Shown here: in pieces, positions 35,594 to 44,971 of the stretch
Numbering within the stretch: position 1 is the stretch's first letter
How the letters are laid out: each line of letters starts with the position of its first letter
Origin: Bin107 sp965221655
Lineage (GTDB): Bacteria > UBA8248
DNA: 64,000 bases
Assembly: GCA_965221655.1 (NCBI GenBank)
Contig: OZ244906.1
Coordinates: 2,542,001-2,606,000 of the forward strand
Reading direction: 5' to 3'
Position numbers and translations under genes: made by a program
Notes under the pieces: model-generated
What the model was told of the DNA's origin: nothing
Databases searched by the model: none
What the model saw: only the letters and a program-made list of their open reading frames with translations

Positions 35594-36862
35594 ATGGACA
35601 GGGCGGCCACGATGTCGGGCGAGCAAGTTTTCAGAAACGCGAGAATCGACGCAGATGGTCCTCTGGTCGATTTTCACGTCGCAGACGGCAGGTTCGCGCG
35701 CATCGCGCCCGCACCCGGTGGCGTGGGCGTGCGCGCCGAGGTCGATTTGGGCGGGCGCGTCGTGCTGCCGACGTTCGTAGAGAGCCACATCCATCTCGAC
35801 AAGGCGTTTTTGGAAGAACGCAGACCCAACCGCTCGGGCACGCTCAAAGACGCTATTGCCATCACCCTCGACTTGAAGAGGAGCGTCACCAGGGGCGACA
35901 TGATGGAGCGTGCCGAGCGCGCCCTGCGCATGACCCTCCGGCACGGCACCACGTGGTTTCGCACGCAGGTGGAGGTCGACCCCATCGTCGGGCTCCAGGG
36001 CATGGAGGTCGCCCTGGAGTTGAAGGAAAAATACGCGGGCCTTGTCGATTTTCAACTCGTCGTCTTCCCGCAAGAGGGCATCGAACAACAGCCGGGCACC
36101 GAAGATCTCATGCGCGAGGCGATACGCATGGGCGGGGACGTGGTGGGAGGGATTCCCTACAACGACCTGGACGCCGAGCGCCACCTCGACATTGTTTTCG
36201 CGATGGCGGAGGCGTTCGGCTGCGGTCTGGATTTTCATCTCGACTTCTCGGACGACCCGGGCGAGAGGAGAGTCGAATCGGTCGCCGCGCGCACCGTGGC
36301 CGCGGGCTTGCAGGGTCGGGTGGCGGTCGGGCACCTCACCTCGCTGGGTGCGATGTCGCGCGAGGAGGCCGCGCCCGTCATCGAGAAGATTCTCGAGGCG
36401 GGCATCTCCGTTTTGCCTCTGCCTGCTACCGACTTGTTCCTGGGCGGCAGGGGGGAGAGGCCGCCGCGCTTCAGAAGCCTCGCCCCCGTGGGGGACTTGT
36501 TGCGCGCGGGCGTCAACGTCGCCATCTCCTCGAACAACATCCGCAACGCCTTTACGCCCTCGGGGCGCGGGGATTTGCTCGAAATCGGCCTGCTCCTCGC
36601 CCACGCACTCCACATGAGCGGGGTGTCGGAAAGAGGAGTGGTGCCCGCGCTGTTCACCACCAACGGCGCGCGTGCGCTCGGTGTGGAGGAGGAGTATGGC
36701 CTGCGTCCTGGTTGCGCGGCGGACTTCGTGGCGCTGGAGACGCTGCGTTTTGAGGACGTCCTCATCGATCAGCCCGAGAAGAGGCTCGTGGTCAAGGGCG
36801 GGCGCACCGTCGTGGAGAACGTCGTGGAGACGACGTGGGGGGAGGGGACGCCGTGGGCGTGA
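35594..36862 (+). CDS. amidohydrolase-family protein (cytosine-deaminase-like) with altered active site
   Basis: This 422-aa TIM-barrel amidohydrolase is similar in layout to CodA. Metal ligands are visible as H65/H67 (SHIHLDKAF), H215 (DFHLDF) and H247 (VGHLTS). The CodA catalytic Glu position is Phe218 (HLDF instead of HxDE), and the CodA metal-binding Asp is in an ISSNNIRNAF segment, Asn instead of Asp. It may therefore not be a deaminase. Start is ATG 35594 or ATG 35612. The stop overlaps the DUF1116 gene by ten bases, indicating a joint function. Confidence 0.8.
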   Translation: MDRAATMSGEQVFRNARIDADGPLVDFHVADGRFARIAPAPGGVGVRAEVDLGGRVVLPTFVESHIHLDKAFLEERRPNRSGTLKDAIAITLDLKRSVTRGDMMERAERALRMTLRHGTTWFRTQVEVDPIVGLQGMEVALELKEKYAGLVDFQLVVFPQEGIEQQPGTEDLMREAIRMGGDVVGGIPYNDLDAERHLDIVFAMAEAFGCGLDFHLDFSDDPGERRVESVAARTVAAGLQGRVAVGHLTSLGAMSREEAAPVIEKILEAGISVLPLPATDLFLGGRGERPPRFRSLAPVGDLLRAGVNVAISSNNIRNAFTPSGRGDLLEIGLLLAHALHMSGVSERGVVPALFTTNGARALGVEEEYGLRPGCAADFVALETLRFEDVLIDQPEKRLVVKGGRTVVENVVETTWGEGTPWA

Positions 36863-38103
36863 TTTCACACGCGAACGAGGAGGCGCTTTCACGCATCGTC
36901 GAGGCCGAGCCCGTTCTGGTGGACGTACGGCCCGCGGGCGAGGTGATGCGGGGGCTGGACGAAGGCGTGCTTTTGCACGCGGGTCCCCCGGTTGCGTGGG
37001 AGCGCATGTGCGGCCCCCTGCGCGGGGCCGTCGCGGGAGCACTCGTCCTGGAGGGTTGGGCGGAGGATATTGCCTCCGGCGAGGCGCTCGCGGCCTCGGG
37101 CGGCGTCGCCTTTCATCCCAACCATCATTTCGACGCCGTCGGCCCGATGACGGGCATCACCACGCGCTCGATGCCCGTGATGATCGTCGAGAACGCGCGG
37201 TTCGGAAACCGGGCCTACTGCGCCCTCAACGAGGGTCTGGGCAAGGTGATGCGCTTCGGCGGCAACGACGAGGAGGTGCTGCACCGCCTGCGCTGGCTCG
37301 CCGATTGCCTGGCGCCCGCCCTGGCCGAAGCCCTGCGGGCCAGTGGAGGCGTGCCGCTCAAGGGCATCATCGCGCGCGGTCTTTCGATGGGTGATGAGCT
37401 GCACCAGCGCAACGTGGCCTGCACGAGTCTCTTCCTGCGCGAGTTGGCGCCCGCCCTGGCGCGCGTCGTGGAGAGGGGGGCCACACTGGAGGCCGTTCTC
37501 TCCTTCATGGGGGGGAACGATCAATTTTTCCTCAACGTCGCGATGGCTGCGGGCAAGGCGGTGATGGACCCGGTGCGCGGCATCGCGGCGTCGAGCATCG
37601 TGACGGCCATGTCGCGCAACGGAACGGACTTCGGGATTCGGGTGAGCGCGACGGGAGAGGAGTGGTTCACCGCCCCGGTGGAGATGCCCGAGGGTCTGTA
37701 TTTTCCCGGCTTCAGCGCGGAGGACGCCAATCCGGACATGGGCGATTCGGCCATCGTCGAGACGATGGGGCTGGGCGGGTTCGCCATGGCGGCGGCCCCC
37801 GCCGTCGTCGGTTTCGTGGGGGCGGGGAGTGCGGCCGACGCGCTCGATTACACGCGCGCCATGTACGAGATTACCCAGGGCCAGAATCCCGAATGGGCGA
37901 TTCCCTCTCTCGATTCCCGGGGGGTTCCCACGGGCATCGACGTCATGAAGGTGGTCGAGCTCGGCGTCGCGCCCGTCATCAACACGGGCATCGCCCACCG
38001 GGAGCCGGGTGTCGGCCAGGTGGGTGCGGGCGTCGTACGCGCACCACTCGCCTGCTTCGAGCAGGCTCTGGAAGCCTTCGCCGCGAAGATGGGCGTGGCC
38101 TGA
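36853..38103 (+). CDS. DUF1116 family protein (YlbE/AllG-like)
   Basis: This 416-aa protein matches DUF1116, the family of YlbE/AllG, the large component of oxamate carbamoyltransferase in allantoin degradation. Conserved phrases are GGVAFHPNHHFDAVGPMTGITT (residues ~79-100), RGLSMGDELHQRN, MGGNDQFFLNVAMAAGKA, DFGIRVS and the C-terminal GIAHREPGVGQVGAG. GTG 36853 has GGAGGGG eight bases upstream and overlaps the amidohydrolase gene. No fdrA/AllF or carbamate kinase gene is nearby, so the reaction here is open. Confidence 0.85.
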   Translation: MGVISHANEEALSRIVEAEPVLVDVRPAGEVMRGLDEGVLLHAGPPVAWERMCGPLRGAVAGALVLEGWAEDIASGEALAASGGVAFHPNHHFDAVGPMTGITTRSMPVMIVENARFGNRAYCALNEGLGKVMRFGGNDEEVLHRLRWLADCLAPALAEALRASGGVPLKGIIARGLSMGDELHQRNVACTSLFLRELAPALARVVERGATLEAVLSFMGGNDQFFLNVAMAAGKAVMDPVRGIAASSIVTAMSRNGTDFGIRVSATGEEWFTAPVEMPEGLYFPGFSAEDANPDMGDSAIVETMGLGGFAMAAAPAVVGFVGAGSAADALDYTRAMYEITQGQNPEWAIPSLDSRGVPTGIDVMKVVELGVAPVINTGIAHREPGVGQVGAGVVRAPLACFEQALEAFAAKMGVA

Positions 38104-38108
38104 AGCCC

Positions 38109-39782
38109 TCAGTTCTCCAGACGTTCGTATTCGACGTGGGCGTCGATGAGGTAGGGTTTGCCGCAAGTCAGTCCGCTTTCCATGGCTTGCCGGAGTGCGG
38201 CGGGCGTCTCCGCCCGCGCGGCGTCCACGCCCATGGAACCCGCCATGCGGACGAAGTCGAGCTCGGGCTCCTGAAAGTCCATGGCGACGAACTTTCGGTG
38301 CTCCTGCGTCTTGCCGTCGAGCCGCAGAATTCTCTCTTTGAGAATCCGGTAACTCTTGTTGTTCAGAATCACGAAAAGGGCGTCCAGCCCGTATTTCGCG
38401 GCACTCCACAGCGCCTGTACGGCGTACATGGCCGAGCCGTCTCCCGAAAGGCAGACCACGGGGCTTTCGGGCAGGGCTTTCTTCACACCCAGCGCGCTCG
38501 GCAGCCCCAGGCCGATGCCGCCTCCCTTCATGCCGTAGATGGCATTTACCTTGCCCGCAACGGCGTGCTTGAGTCCCCCGCCGTGCCCCATGGTGAGGGA
38601 TTCGTCCACCAGCGCCGTCCCCGCGGGCAGGGCGTCTCCAAACGCGGCTTGAAAGGCTTCTTTCGTAAGCGGCCCGTTGGCGTCCCCGTTTCGGGGAATC
38701 GTCTGTTTTCTCGATTCCGCCAGCTCTCCCTCCAGCCGCGTGCGCCGCTCCCGGGCGGCCTGTGCTCTCGCCGCGCCGAAGTTCTTCTCCACGGCCGCGG
38801 TGAGTCCCGGCAGGGTGGCGCCGGGGTCTCCGAGCATGGCGATTTCGACGGGGAAGTTCTTGCCGATCTCCCAGGGGTCCGTGTCGAGGTGAATGACGCG
38901 CGCACCGCGCGGGGCCAGGGGAATTTCCGGCGGAAAGGAGAAGGTGTAGGTTTCCGTGCCGATGAAGAACACGACGTCGGCCCCCTCGAGCGTGTCCAGA
39001 AGCGGTGCGATGGTGTTCGGCAACTCCCCCGCGTAGAGGGGATGGGTCAGGGAGAAGGAGAGCGAGTTCGGGCGGTTGTCGCAAAACACCCGCGCACCGA
39101 TGCATTCGGCCAGCCGGGCGACTTCTCCCGCCGCCCCCGAGCGGGTGACGCGTGAACCGGTAACGATGCAGGGGTTTTCTGCGCTTGCGAGTGCTTGCGC
39201 CGCGCGTTCGACGGCCTCAGTGGGTGCGGCGAAGGCACTGGAAAGCCGCGTGGGCTTGCCCGTGGGTCCCGACGTTGCGGCGAGCATGACGTCGCCGGGC
39301 AGCGAGAGGAAGACCGGCCCGGTCGGCGGGGTGAGCGCGTACTTGATCGCCCGGCGGACGCTTTGCTCCAAATCCTCCACGCGGCGCACCTCGTAGGACC
39401 ACTTGACGAGCGGTTCCGCCATACGGGGCAGGTCGTCCCAGAGGACGGGTTCGGAGAGTTGGCCGGCCTGGCCCTGGTTGCCCGCCGTGACGAGCAGGGG
39501 CGTGCCCGCACGCTTGATGTTGTAGAGCATGCCCATGGCGTTGCCGAGGCCGGGGGCGACGTGGAGGTTCACCACGCCCACGCCGTCGGTGGCGTAGGCG
39601 TAGCCCTCGGCCGCCCCGATGGTGATGGCCTCCTGGAGACACAAGACGTAGTCGAGCCTGCTCTCGTTCACCAGCGCGTCCATGAGGGGCAGCTCGGTGG
39701 TTCCCGGGTTGCCGAAGATGCAGTCCACGCCCTCGTCGATGAGCGTTTCCAAAAACAAATCCGAGCCGTTTCCGCTTTTCAT
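38109..39782 (-). CDS. ThDP-dependent enzyme (acetolactate synthase / benzoylformate decarboxylase-like)
   Basis: This 557-aa three-domain thiamine-diphosphate enzyme has the N-terminal FGNPGTTELPLMDAL with catalytic-type E51 (LQEAITIGAAEGYA). The central domain is Rossmann-like. The C-terminal ThDP/Mg motif begins CLSGDGSAMY and ends ILNNKSY (residues ~440-470). Benzoylformate decarboxylase and related 2-oxoacid decarboxylases are the nearest types. It is convergent with the DUF1116 gene (5-base gap) and downstream of the acyl-CoA dehydrogenase/ligase genes on the same strand. Confidence 0.85.
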   Translation of the reverse strand: MKSGNGSDLFLETLIDEGVDCIFGNPGTTELPLMDALVNESRLDYVLCLQEAITIGAAEGYAYATDGVGVVNLHVAPGLGNAMGMLYNIKRAGTPLLVTAGNQGQAGQLSEPVLWDDLPRMAEPLVKWSYEVRRVEDLEQSVRRAIKYALTPPTGPVFLSLPGDVMLAATSGPTGKPTRLSSAFAAPTEAVERAAQALASAENPCIVTGSRVTRSGAAGEVARLAECIGARVFCDNRPNSLSFSLTHPLYAGELPNTIAPLLDTLEGADVVFFIGTETYTFSFPPEIPLAPRGARVIHLDTDPWEIGKNFPVEIAMLGDPGATLPGLTAAVEKNFGAARAQAARERRTRLEGELAESRKQTIPRNGDANGPLTKEAFQAAFGDALPAGTALVDESLTMGHGGGLKHAVAGKVNAIYGMKGGGIGLGLPSALGVKKALPESPVVCLSGDGSAMYAVQALWSAAKYGLDALFVILNNKSYRILKERILRLDGKTQEHRKFVAMDFQEPELDFVRMAGSMGVDAARAETPAALRQAMESGLTCGKPYLIDAHVEYERLEN

Positions 39783-39824
39783 GCGCTCTCCTCGGTGGAA
39801 ATGTGCGAGCGAGGGTTTCCCGCC

Positions 39825-41000
39825 TCAGAAGATGGAAGTTTCTTCATTTTGACCCAAAACGGCGTGCGCCGCCATTTGCAGGCACTTCTCGCTGCCGGGC
39901 GGCATCACCAGAGCGGCCCTGGCGTCGCGGTGAAAACGCTGGAGCGGCTTGTCGTTCAAAAGGCCGGGGCCGCCCGCGATTTTGAGCGCTTTTTCCGTCA
40001 TGGAGGCGGCGGCCTCAGACGCCGTGTATTTCGCCTGGTTGATGAGGGGCACCGCCTGCTCCGCACCCTGGGTTTCCAGCACCCATGCGGCCTTCTGGAT
40101 CATGAGCAGCGCGGTTTCCAGGGCGATTTTCATCTCTGCTATCTGGCGCTGGATGGCGGGATAATGCGCGATGGGCACGCCCTCGGGCAGCAGGGTGCGC
40201 TTTTTCGCGTAATCGACAATCCACGCGAGGGCGGCGGCGCCCGTGCCCAGATAGACGGCGGCGTAGCCCAGGCCGAACCTGGGCACGAAATCGGGTTGCA
40301 GAATGTCCGCTCCGCTACCCACGAGGTTGCGGGCCGGAATCCGCACGTTCTCGTAGGCGAGCGCGTGGCTGGCCGTGCCCCGCATGGCGAAGGCGTTCCA
40401 GCGCGCGGAGACGGAAATCCCGCGGAGATTCCTGTCCACCACCGCCCAGCGCAAACCGCTTTCCAGCGATTCGGTGCTTTCGAGCAGACACCACAGCACG
40501 TAGTAATCCGCTTCTTCCGCCATGGAACAGAAGTATTTGTGGCCGTTGAGGACGTATTCTTCGCCCTCTCTGCGGGCGCGTGTGGTGATAGCGCGGTTCC
40601 ACTGGGGGCTCGAACCCGCCTCGCCCGCGTGGCTGCCGAAAATGGCGCCCCCGCGCGCCGCCTCGGCGAAGCGGCTCCTTTGCTCCTCGTTCGAGAGGGT
40701 GAGGAGAAAGTACAAAATGGTGCTGTGCATGTGCAGCGTCATGGCCGTGTTCGCGCAGCCCTTGCCCAGTTCGTGAAACACCATGGCGTAGCAGACCGGG
40801 TCGCTCCACAGCGCGTGTCCGCCGTGGGAGGTGGGCAATGTGAGGCGCGTGAAGCCCGCGCGGGCGAGTTCCTGAAAATTCTCGCGCGGGAAGCGCTCCT
40901 CCCTGTCATAGGCGTCCGCACGCGGGGCGAGGACGTTGCGGGCGAGGTCCGCGGCGCGGGCGATCAACGCCTCGCTTTCCGGGTGGAGGCGAAGGTCCAT
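39825..41000 (-). CDS. acyl-CoA dehydrogenase
   Basis: This 391-aa flavoprotein has the family order: N-terminal helical domain (LDLRLHPESEAL start), the TLPTSHGGHALW turn, a middle beta-domain with SHAGEAGSSP and NGHKYFCSMAEEADYYV, and the C-terminal helical FAD/tetramer domain ending PLQRFHRDARAALVMPPGSEKCL. It is a paralogue of the gene at 42604-43779, of identical length. It lies 28 bases after the CoA ligase gene, so the ligase product is a plausible substrate. Confidence 0.9.
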   Translation of the reverse strand: MDLRLHPESEALIARAADLARNVLAPRADAYDREERFPRENFQELARAGFTRLTLPTSHGGHALWSDPVCYAMVFHELGKGCANTAMTLHMHSTILYFLLTLSNEEQRSRFAEAARGGAIFGSHAGEAGSSPQWNRAITTRARREGEEYVLNGHKYFCSMAEEADYYVLWCLLESTESLESGLRWAVVDRNLRGISVSARWNAFAMRGTASHALAYENVRIPARNLVGSGADILQPDFVPRFGLGYAAVYLGTGAAALAWIVDYAKKRTLLPEGVPIAHYPAIQRQIAEMKIALETALLMIQKAAWVLETQGAEQAVPLINQAKYTASEAAASMTEKALKIAGGPGLLNDKPLQRFHRDARAALVMPPGSEKCLQMAAHAVLGQNEETSIF

Positions 41001-41028
41001 GTGTGCGCGACCGAAGGCGAAGAGGCCT

Positions 41029-42600
41029 TCAGGCGTTTTCCCGCAGAAGACGGCGAAGAATTTTCCCGCTGCCGGATTTCGGAATGGCGTCGATGAAGGC
41101 CACCGCCCGCACGTGCTTGTAGCCGGCGAGCTTTTCGTTCACGAAGGCCATGAGCGCCTCCTCGTCGATGTGGGCGCCCTCCCGGGGAACCACGAAGGCA
41201 GCGGGTATCTCGCCCGCTTCGGGGTCCGCGCGGGGGACGACGGCCGCGTCGGCGACGTCGGGGTGTGCGTGCAGGCGCGCCTCGATCTCGGCAGGAGCCA
41301 CGGCGAAGCCCTTGTATTTGATCATCTCTTTCTTGCGGTCCAGCAGATAGACGTAGCCCTGCTCGTCCACGCACCCGATGTCGCCCGTGTGGAGCCACCC
41401 CTCGCGGAGTGCCTCGGCGGTGGCCTCAGGCGCGTTCCAGTAACCTTTCATGACGTGGGGGCCGCGGACGAGGAGTTCGCCCGCCTCGCCCACGGGCAAC
41501 TCCCGCTCTCCGGTCTCCACGTCCACGATTTTTTGCTCCTCGTCAGAGACGGGAGGTCCCACGGATTCCTCCCGCACCCAGTCTTCGTGCGTGGGGTTCA
41601 TGTGCGTGAGCGGAGACGCCTCGGTGAGGCCGTAGCCCATGAAGGTGAGTACGCCCGTTCTCTCCTGCACGACGCGGCGCACCTCGGGCGGGAGGGGTGC
41701 GGCCCCGCTCATGATGTAGCGCAGCGACGAGAGGTCGTACGCCTCCGTGTGCTCGTGGCGGGCGATGGCCAAAAGTGCGGGCGGCACGCCGTAGAACAGC
41801 GTAAGGCGGTGCTCCTCCACGAGGCGCAGGGCGTCTTCCACGGTGAACCGCCGCATGAGTATTTGGGTCGCGCCCGCGAGAATCAACCCCCCCATCATCA
41901 TGGTTCCGTAGATGTGGTAGAGCGGGAGGAACACCAGGCCCGCATCTCGATCCGTTATGCGTCCGTTCGCCACGAATTGGTGGTAGTTCACCACCAGGTT
42001 CCTGTGCGTGAGCATGACGCCCTTGGGCAGGCCCGTCGTGCCGCTTGAGTAAGGCAGGGCGATCAGTGCCTCGGCGGGGTCGATTTCGGGTTCGGGGAGG
42101 TCATCTGCCGCGTGCGCTCCTATCCAGTCCGCAAAGTGCGCGCAGCCCTCTGCACCCCCGTCCGTTGCGACGATCGTCTCGAGTGCGGGGAGCTCCCCGC
42201 GTACGTTTTCGGCCAGCGCGGCACCCTCGGGCGTGGCGATGAGAATCCGCGCACCCGCGTCGCCGAGCTGGTGCGCGACCTCGGCCTCCTTGTAGGAGGG
42301 GTTCATGGGCGTGAAGACGGCGCCCGCTTTCGATGCGCCGAAGGCCGCTATCTCGAACTCCGCCGAGTTGGGCAGGAACAGGCCGACGCGGTCTCCGGCC
42401 TCCACCCCGGCGGCGCGCATGGCGCGGGCGCAGGAATTCGAGAGCGCGTCGAGCTCGCGGAAGGTCATCTCCACCTCCCCGTCCACCAGGGCGATGGCGT
42501 CGGGGCGGCGCGCGCAAGCGATTTTCAAAAGCCCGTGAAACGCACAGTCGGGATACGCGAGCGGGGGGCGAAAATAGGGGGGTGGATTGCTTCGCCGCAT
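41029..42600 (-). CDS. AMP-dependent acyl-CoA synthetase/ligase
   Basis: This 523-aa adenylate-forming enzyme has the P-loop-like ALPYSSGTTGLPKGVMLTH (residues ~178-196), YGLTEASPLTHMNP, the adenylate-binding GWLHTGDIGCVDEQGYVYLLDR and the A10 lysine motif PKSGSGKILRR near the C-terminus. The core resembles 4-coumarate/long-chain acyl-CoA ligases. It is sandwiched between two acyl-CoA dehydrogenase genes, with 3 bases to the upstream one, suggesting activation followed by alpha,beta-oxidation of a particular acid. Confidence 0.9.
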   Translation of the reverse strand: MRRSNPPPYFRPPLAYPDCAFHGLLKIACARRPDAIALVDGEVEMTFRELDALSNSCARAMRAAGVEAGDRVGLFLPNSAEFEIAAFGASKAGAVFTPMNPSYKEAEVAHQLGDAGARILIATPEGAALAENVRGELPALETIVATDGGAEGCAHFADWIGAHAADDLPEPEIDPAEALIALPYSSGTTGLPKGVMLTHRNLVVNYHQFVANGRITDRDAGLVFLPLYHIYGTMMMGGLILAGATQILMRRFTVEDALRLVEEHRLTLFYGVPPALLAIARHEHTEAYDLSSLRYIMSGAAPLPPEVRRVVQERTGVLTFMGYGLTEASPLTHMNPTHEDWVREESVGPPVSDEEQKIVDVETGERELPVGEAGELLVRGPHVMKGYWNAPEATAEALREGWLHTGDIGCVDEQGYVYLLDRKKEMIKYKGFAVAPAEIEARLHAHPDVADAAVVPRADPEAGEIPAAFVVPREGAHIDEEALMAFVNEKLAGYKHVRAVAFIDAIPKSGSGKILRRLLRENA

Positions 42601-42603
42601 CGG

Positions 42604-43779
42604 TTAGGACCCCAAGACGTTCGCGCTGCCCTCTAGCACCGTCTTGGCGGTGAGTTCCAGGCACTTCTCCGTGTTGGGCGGCATGATGAGGCCCGCCCGC
42701 GCCTCGCGGTGGAAGCGCTGGAGGGGATTGTTGCGAAACAGCCCCGGCCCGCCCGCCACCTTGAGGGCCTTCTCCGTGATGAGGGCGGAGGCTTCCGCAC
42801 AGACGTATTTCGCCTCGTTGATGGCGCCGTAGGCCTTATCGGCGCCGTAGGCGTTGATCATCCAGCCCGCTTTCTGGAGCATGAGAATCGCGCCGTCCAG
42901 GGCGATTTTCATCTCTCCTATCTGTCGCTGTATGGCGGGGTAGGAGGCGATGGGCACGTTGTCGGGCATGAGCTTTCGCTTCTGCGCGTAGTCGACTACC
43001 CAGTCGAAAGCGCCTCCGCCCGCGCCGAGGTAGACGGCGGAGTAGCCAAAGCCGAACTTGGGCAGCACGTCGGGGCGTATCGGGTCCCCGCCCCGGCCCA
43101 CCAGGTCATCCACCGGTATGCGCACGTCGTCGTATATCATCGAATGGCTCATCGTTCCGCGCATGGCGAAGGCGTTCCACTCCTGGTCTATCTGGAAGCC
43201 GGGCGTGTCGGAGGGCGCGATGAGAAGGCCCAGGCTCTTCGTGAGGTCATCCTCGTCTTCGAGCTGCACCCACAGCACATAGTAGTCCGCCTCGCCCGCC
43301 ATGGAGCAGAAGTATTTCCTGCCGTTGATGTGGTAGGCGTCGCCGTTGCGCTTCGCCTTGGTCTCCATGCGCCACACGCCGTGGAGGCTCGAGGTGTTCT
43401 CGCTCGCGTAGCTCGCGATAATCTTGCCGCTGCGCACGATCTCCGCGTAGCGGCGCTTTTGATCCTCCGTCCCCAGGTAGGTGATGACGTGGACGATGGA
43501 GCTGTGCATGTGAAAGAGCATGGCCGTGTTGGTGCAGCCTTTGGAGAGCTCGTAGAGGATCATCGAATAGGTGGCGGTGTCCTCGTAGAGGTCGCGGCCG
43601 CCCAGGTTCCCGGGGAGCGTCAGGGAGGTGAAGCCCTCCCTGGCGAGGTCGTCAAAATTTTCGCGGGGAAAGACGCCCTCCTGGTCTATCTTCTCGGCTC
43701 TGGGGGCCAGCATTTCCTTCGCGTAGGTTTTCGCGCGTTCGAGCAGATCCTCGTTTTCGGGGTTGATGCGAAAATCCAC
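42604..43779 (-). CDS. acyl-CoA dehydrogenase
   Basis: This 391-aa paralogue of the protein at 39825-41000 shares the start MDFRINPENEDLLERAKTYA, the SYASENTSSLHG segment, NGRKYFCSMAGEADYYVLW and the end PLQRFHREARAGLIMPPNTEKCLEL. The SMAGEADYYVLW phrase is shared almost word for word between the two. They may form a heteromeric pair or work on successive intermediates. It is followed immediately by the ligase gene. Confidence 0.9.
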   Translation of the reverse strand: MDFRINPENEDLLERAKTYAKEMLAPRAEKIDQEGVFPRENFDDLAREGFTSLTLPGNLGGRDLYEDTATYSMILYELSKGCTNTAMLFHMHSSIVHVITYLGTEDQKRRYAEIVRSGKIIASYASENTSSLHGVWRMETKAKRNGDAYHINGRKYFCSMAGEADYYVLWVQLEDEDDLTKSLGLLIAPSDTPGFQIDQEWNAFAMRGTMSHSMIYDDVRIPVDDLVGRGGDPIRPDVLPKFGFGYSAVYLGAGGGAFDWVVDYAQKRKLMPDNVPIASYPAIQRQIGEMKIALDGAILMLQKAGWMINAYGADKAYGAINEAKYVCAEASALITEKALKVAGGPGLFRNNPLQRFHREARAGLIMPPNTEKCLELTAKTVLEGSANVLGS

Positions 43780-43813
43780 GGGCTCGTTCCCTCGCGTTCG
43801 TGCGGCGGAGCGT

Positions 43814-44971
43814 CTACGCTCCCCCGACGTTCCAGCCCCGCCCCTCGTCGCCGTATCCTTCAGAACCCTCTTCGGTGACGACCACGGTGTCCTCGAGCTT
43901 CACGAAGCCGACTTCGGGGTTTTTCATGTCGGTTTCGATGGAGACCACCATGCCGGGTTCCAGCCCCTTGTCCTCGTAGGTGGCGGGGTAGGGCACGACG
44001 CCCGTGGATGTGAGGTGCGGCGCTTCGTGCTGGATGATGCCCATGCCGTGGGCCAGAAAGACCATCTGCTCCGCGTGCGCGCACCTGGCCTGCTCGGCGA
44101 GGGCGGCCTCGTAGATTTCCCGGCCGGTAACGCCCGGCCGCACGACGGCGCGCGCGGCGGTCTGCACCGCCTGGATTTCGCCGAGTAAATCCTCCATGAG
44201 CTGCGTCGGTTCGCCCAGAACGGCCATGCGGCACAAATCGCCCAGGTAGCCCTGTTTGTTCCCGCCCGAGTCGAGCGAGATGATGTTTCCCGCATCCCAG
44301 GTGGCGTTCGAGGGAGCGCGGTTGAAGCTGGGTCCCGTGCAGGTGAGGCAATACTCGAAGTCGAGCCCCCTCTGGGTTTCGAGTTTGCGCATCTCCTCGG
44401 CGATGGCGTAGGTGGTGGTGCCCGGCGGCGTGTTCTGCATGACGTCGAGCATGCACGCGACGATGGTTTCGGAGGCTTCGCGCAACAGGGTGAGCTCGTG
44501 GGGCTGCTTCACGGCGCGGAGCTCTTCGAGCATATATACGGCGTCGACGAAACGCGCGTCGGGCAGCTCTTCTCTGAGTGCGTCGAAGGTGTCCGCGGGC
44601 AAAAAGCATTTCTCCACCGCCACGGTGCCTTTCTCGTGGCCGAGCCTGCGGATGAAGTCGGCCGCGTCCCTGCCCGCCTGATCGCTGTGCCACTGGTTGT
44701 TCCGCTTCTCGGGCACCCAGACGGGTTCGACCTCCTGCTGCCAGCCCTCCATGACGTTCCCGATGTAAAACGCCTTGTCGGGCGTGCCCTTGGGCAGCCC
44801 CACCAGCGGCTGGTAGCGGCTCACGCCGATGGCGTCCTTATGGGCGAAGAAGAAGAACTTGTAGCCGCCGAGCAGATACTGCACGTTCTCCTTGGAGGAG
44901 GCGAGAACGACGTCCGCACCCTGGTCGTCCATCAAGGCGCCGAGCTTGTCTTGATCAAAAGGCAGGTTCAT
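43814..44971 (-). CDS. M24 family metallopeptidase (Xaa-Pro peptidase-like)
   Basis: This 385-aa pita-bread-fold protein has an N-terminal creatinase-like domain. The catalytic domain keeps all five metal ligands: two Asp in ISLDSGGNKQGYLGDLCR, His in LAHGMGIIQHEAPHL, Glu in VSIETDM and Glu in VKLEDTVVVT. ATG 44971 (GAAGGGG upstream) is preferred over the frame opening at 45091. Such enzymes in catabolic clusters may hydrolyse small amides instead of peptides. The substrate is unknown. Confidence 0.88.
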   Translation of the reverse strand: MNLPFDQDKLGALMDDQGADVVLASSKENVQYLLGGYKFFFFAHKDAIGVSRYQPLVGLPKGTPDKAFYIGNVMEGWQQEVEPVWVPEKRNNQWHSDQAGRDAADFIRRLGHEKGTVAVEKCFLPADTFDALREELPDARFVDAVYMLEELRAVKQPHELTLLREASETIVACMLDVMQNTPPGTTTYAIAEEMRKLETQRGLDFEYCLTCTGPSFNRAPSNATWDAGNIISLDSGGNKQGYLGDLCRMAVLGEPTQLMEDLLGEIQAVQTAARAVVRPGVTGREIYEAALAEQARCAHAEQMVFLAHGMGIIQHEAPHLTSTGVVPYPATYEDKGLEPGMVVSIETDMKNPEVGFVKLEDTVVVTEEGSEGYGDEGRGWNVGGA

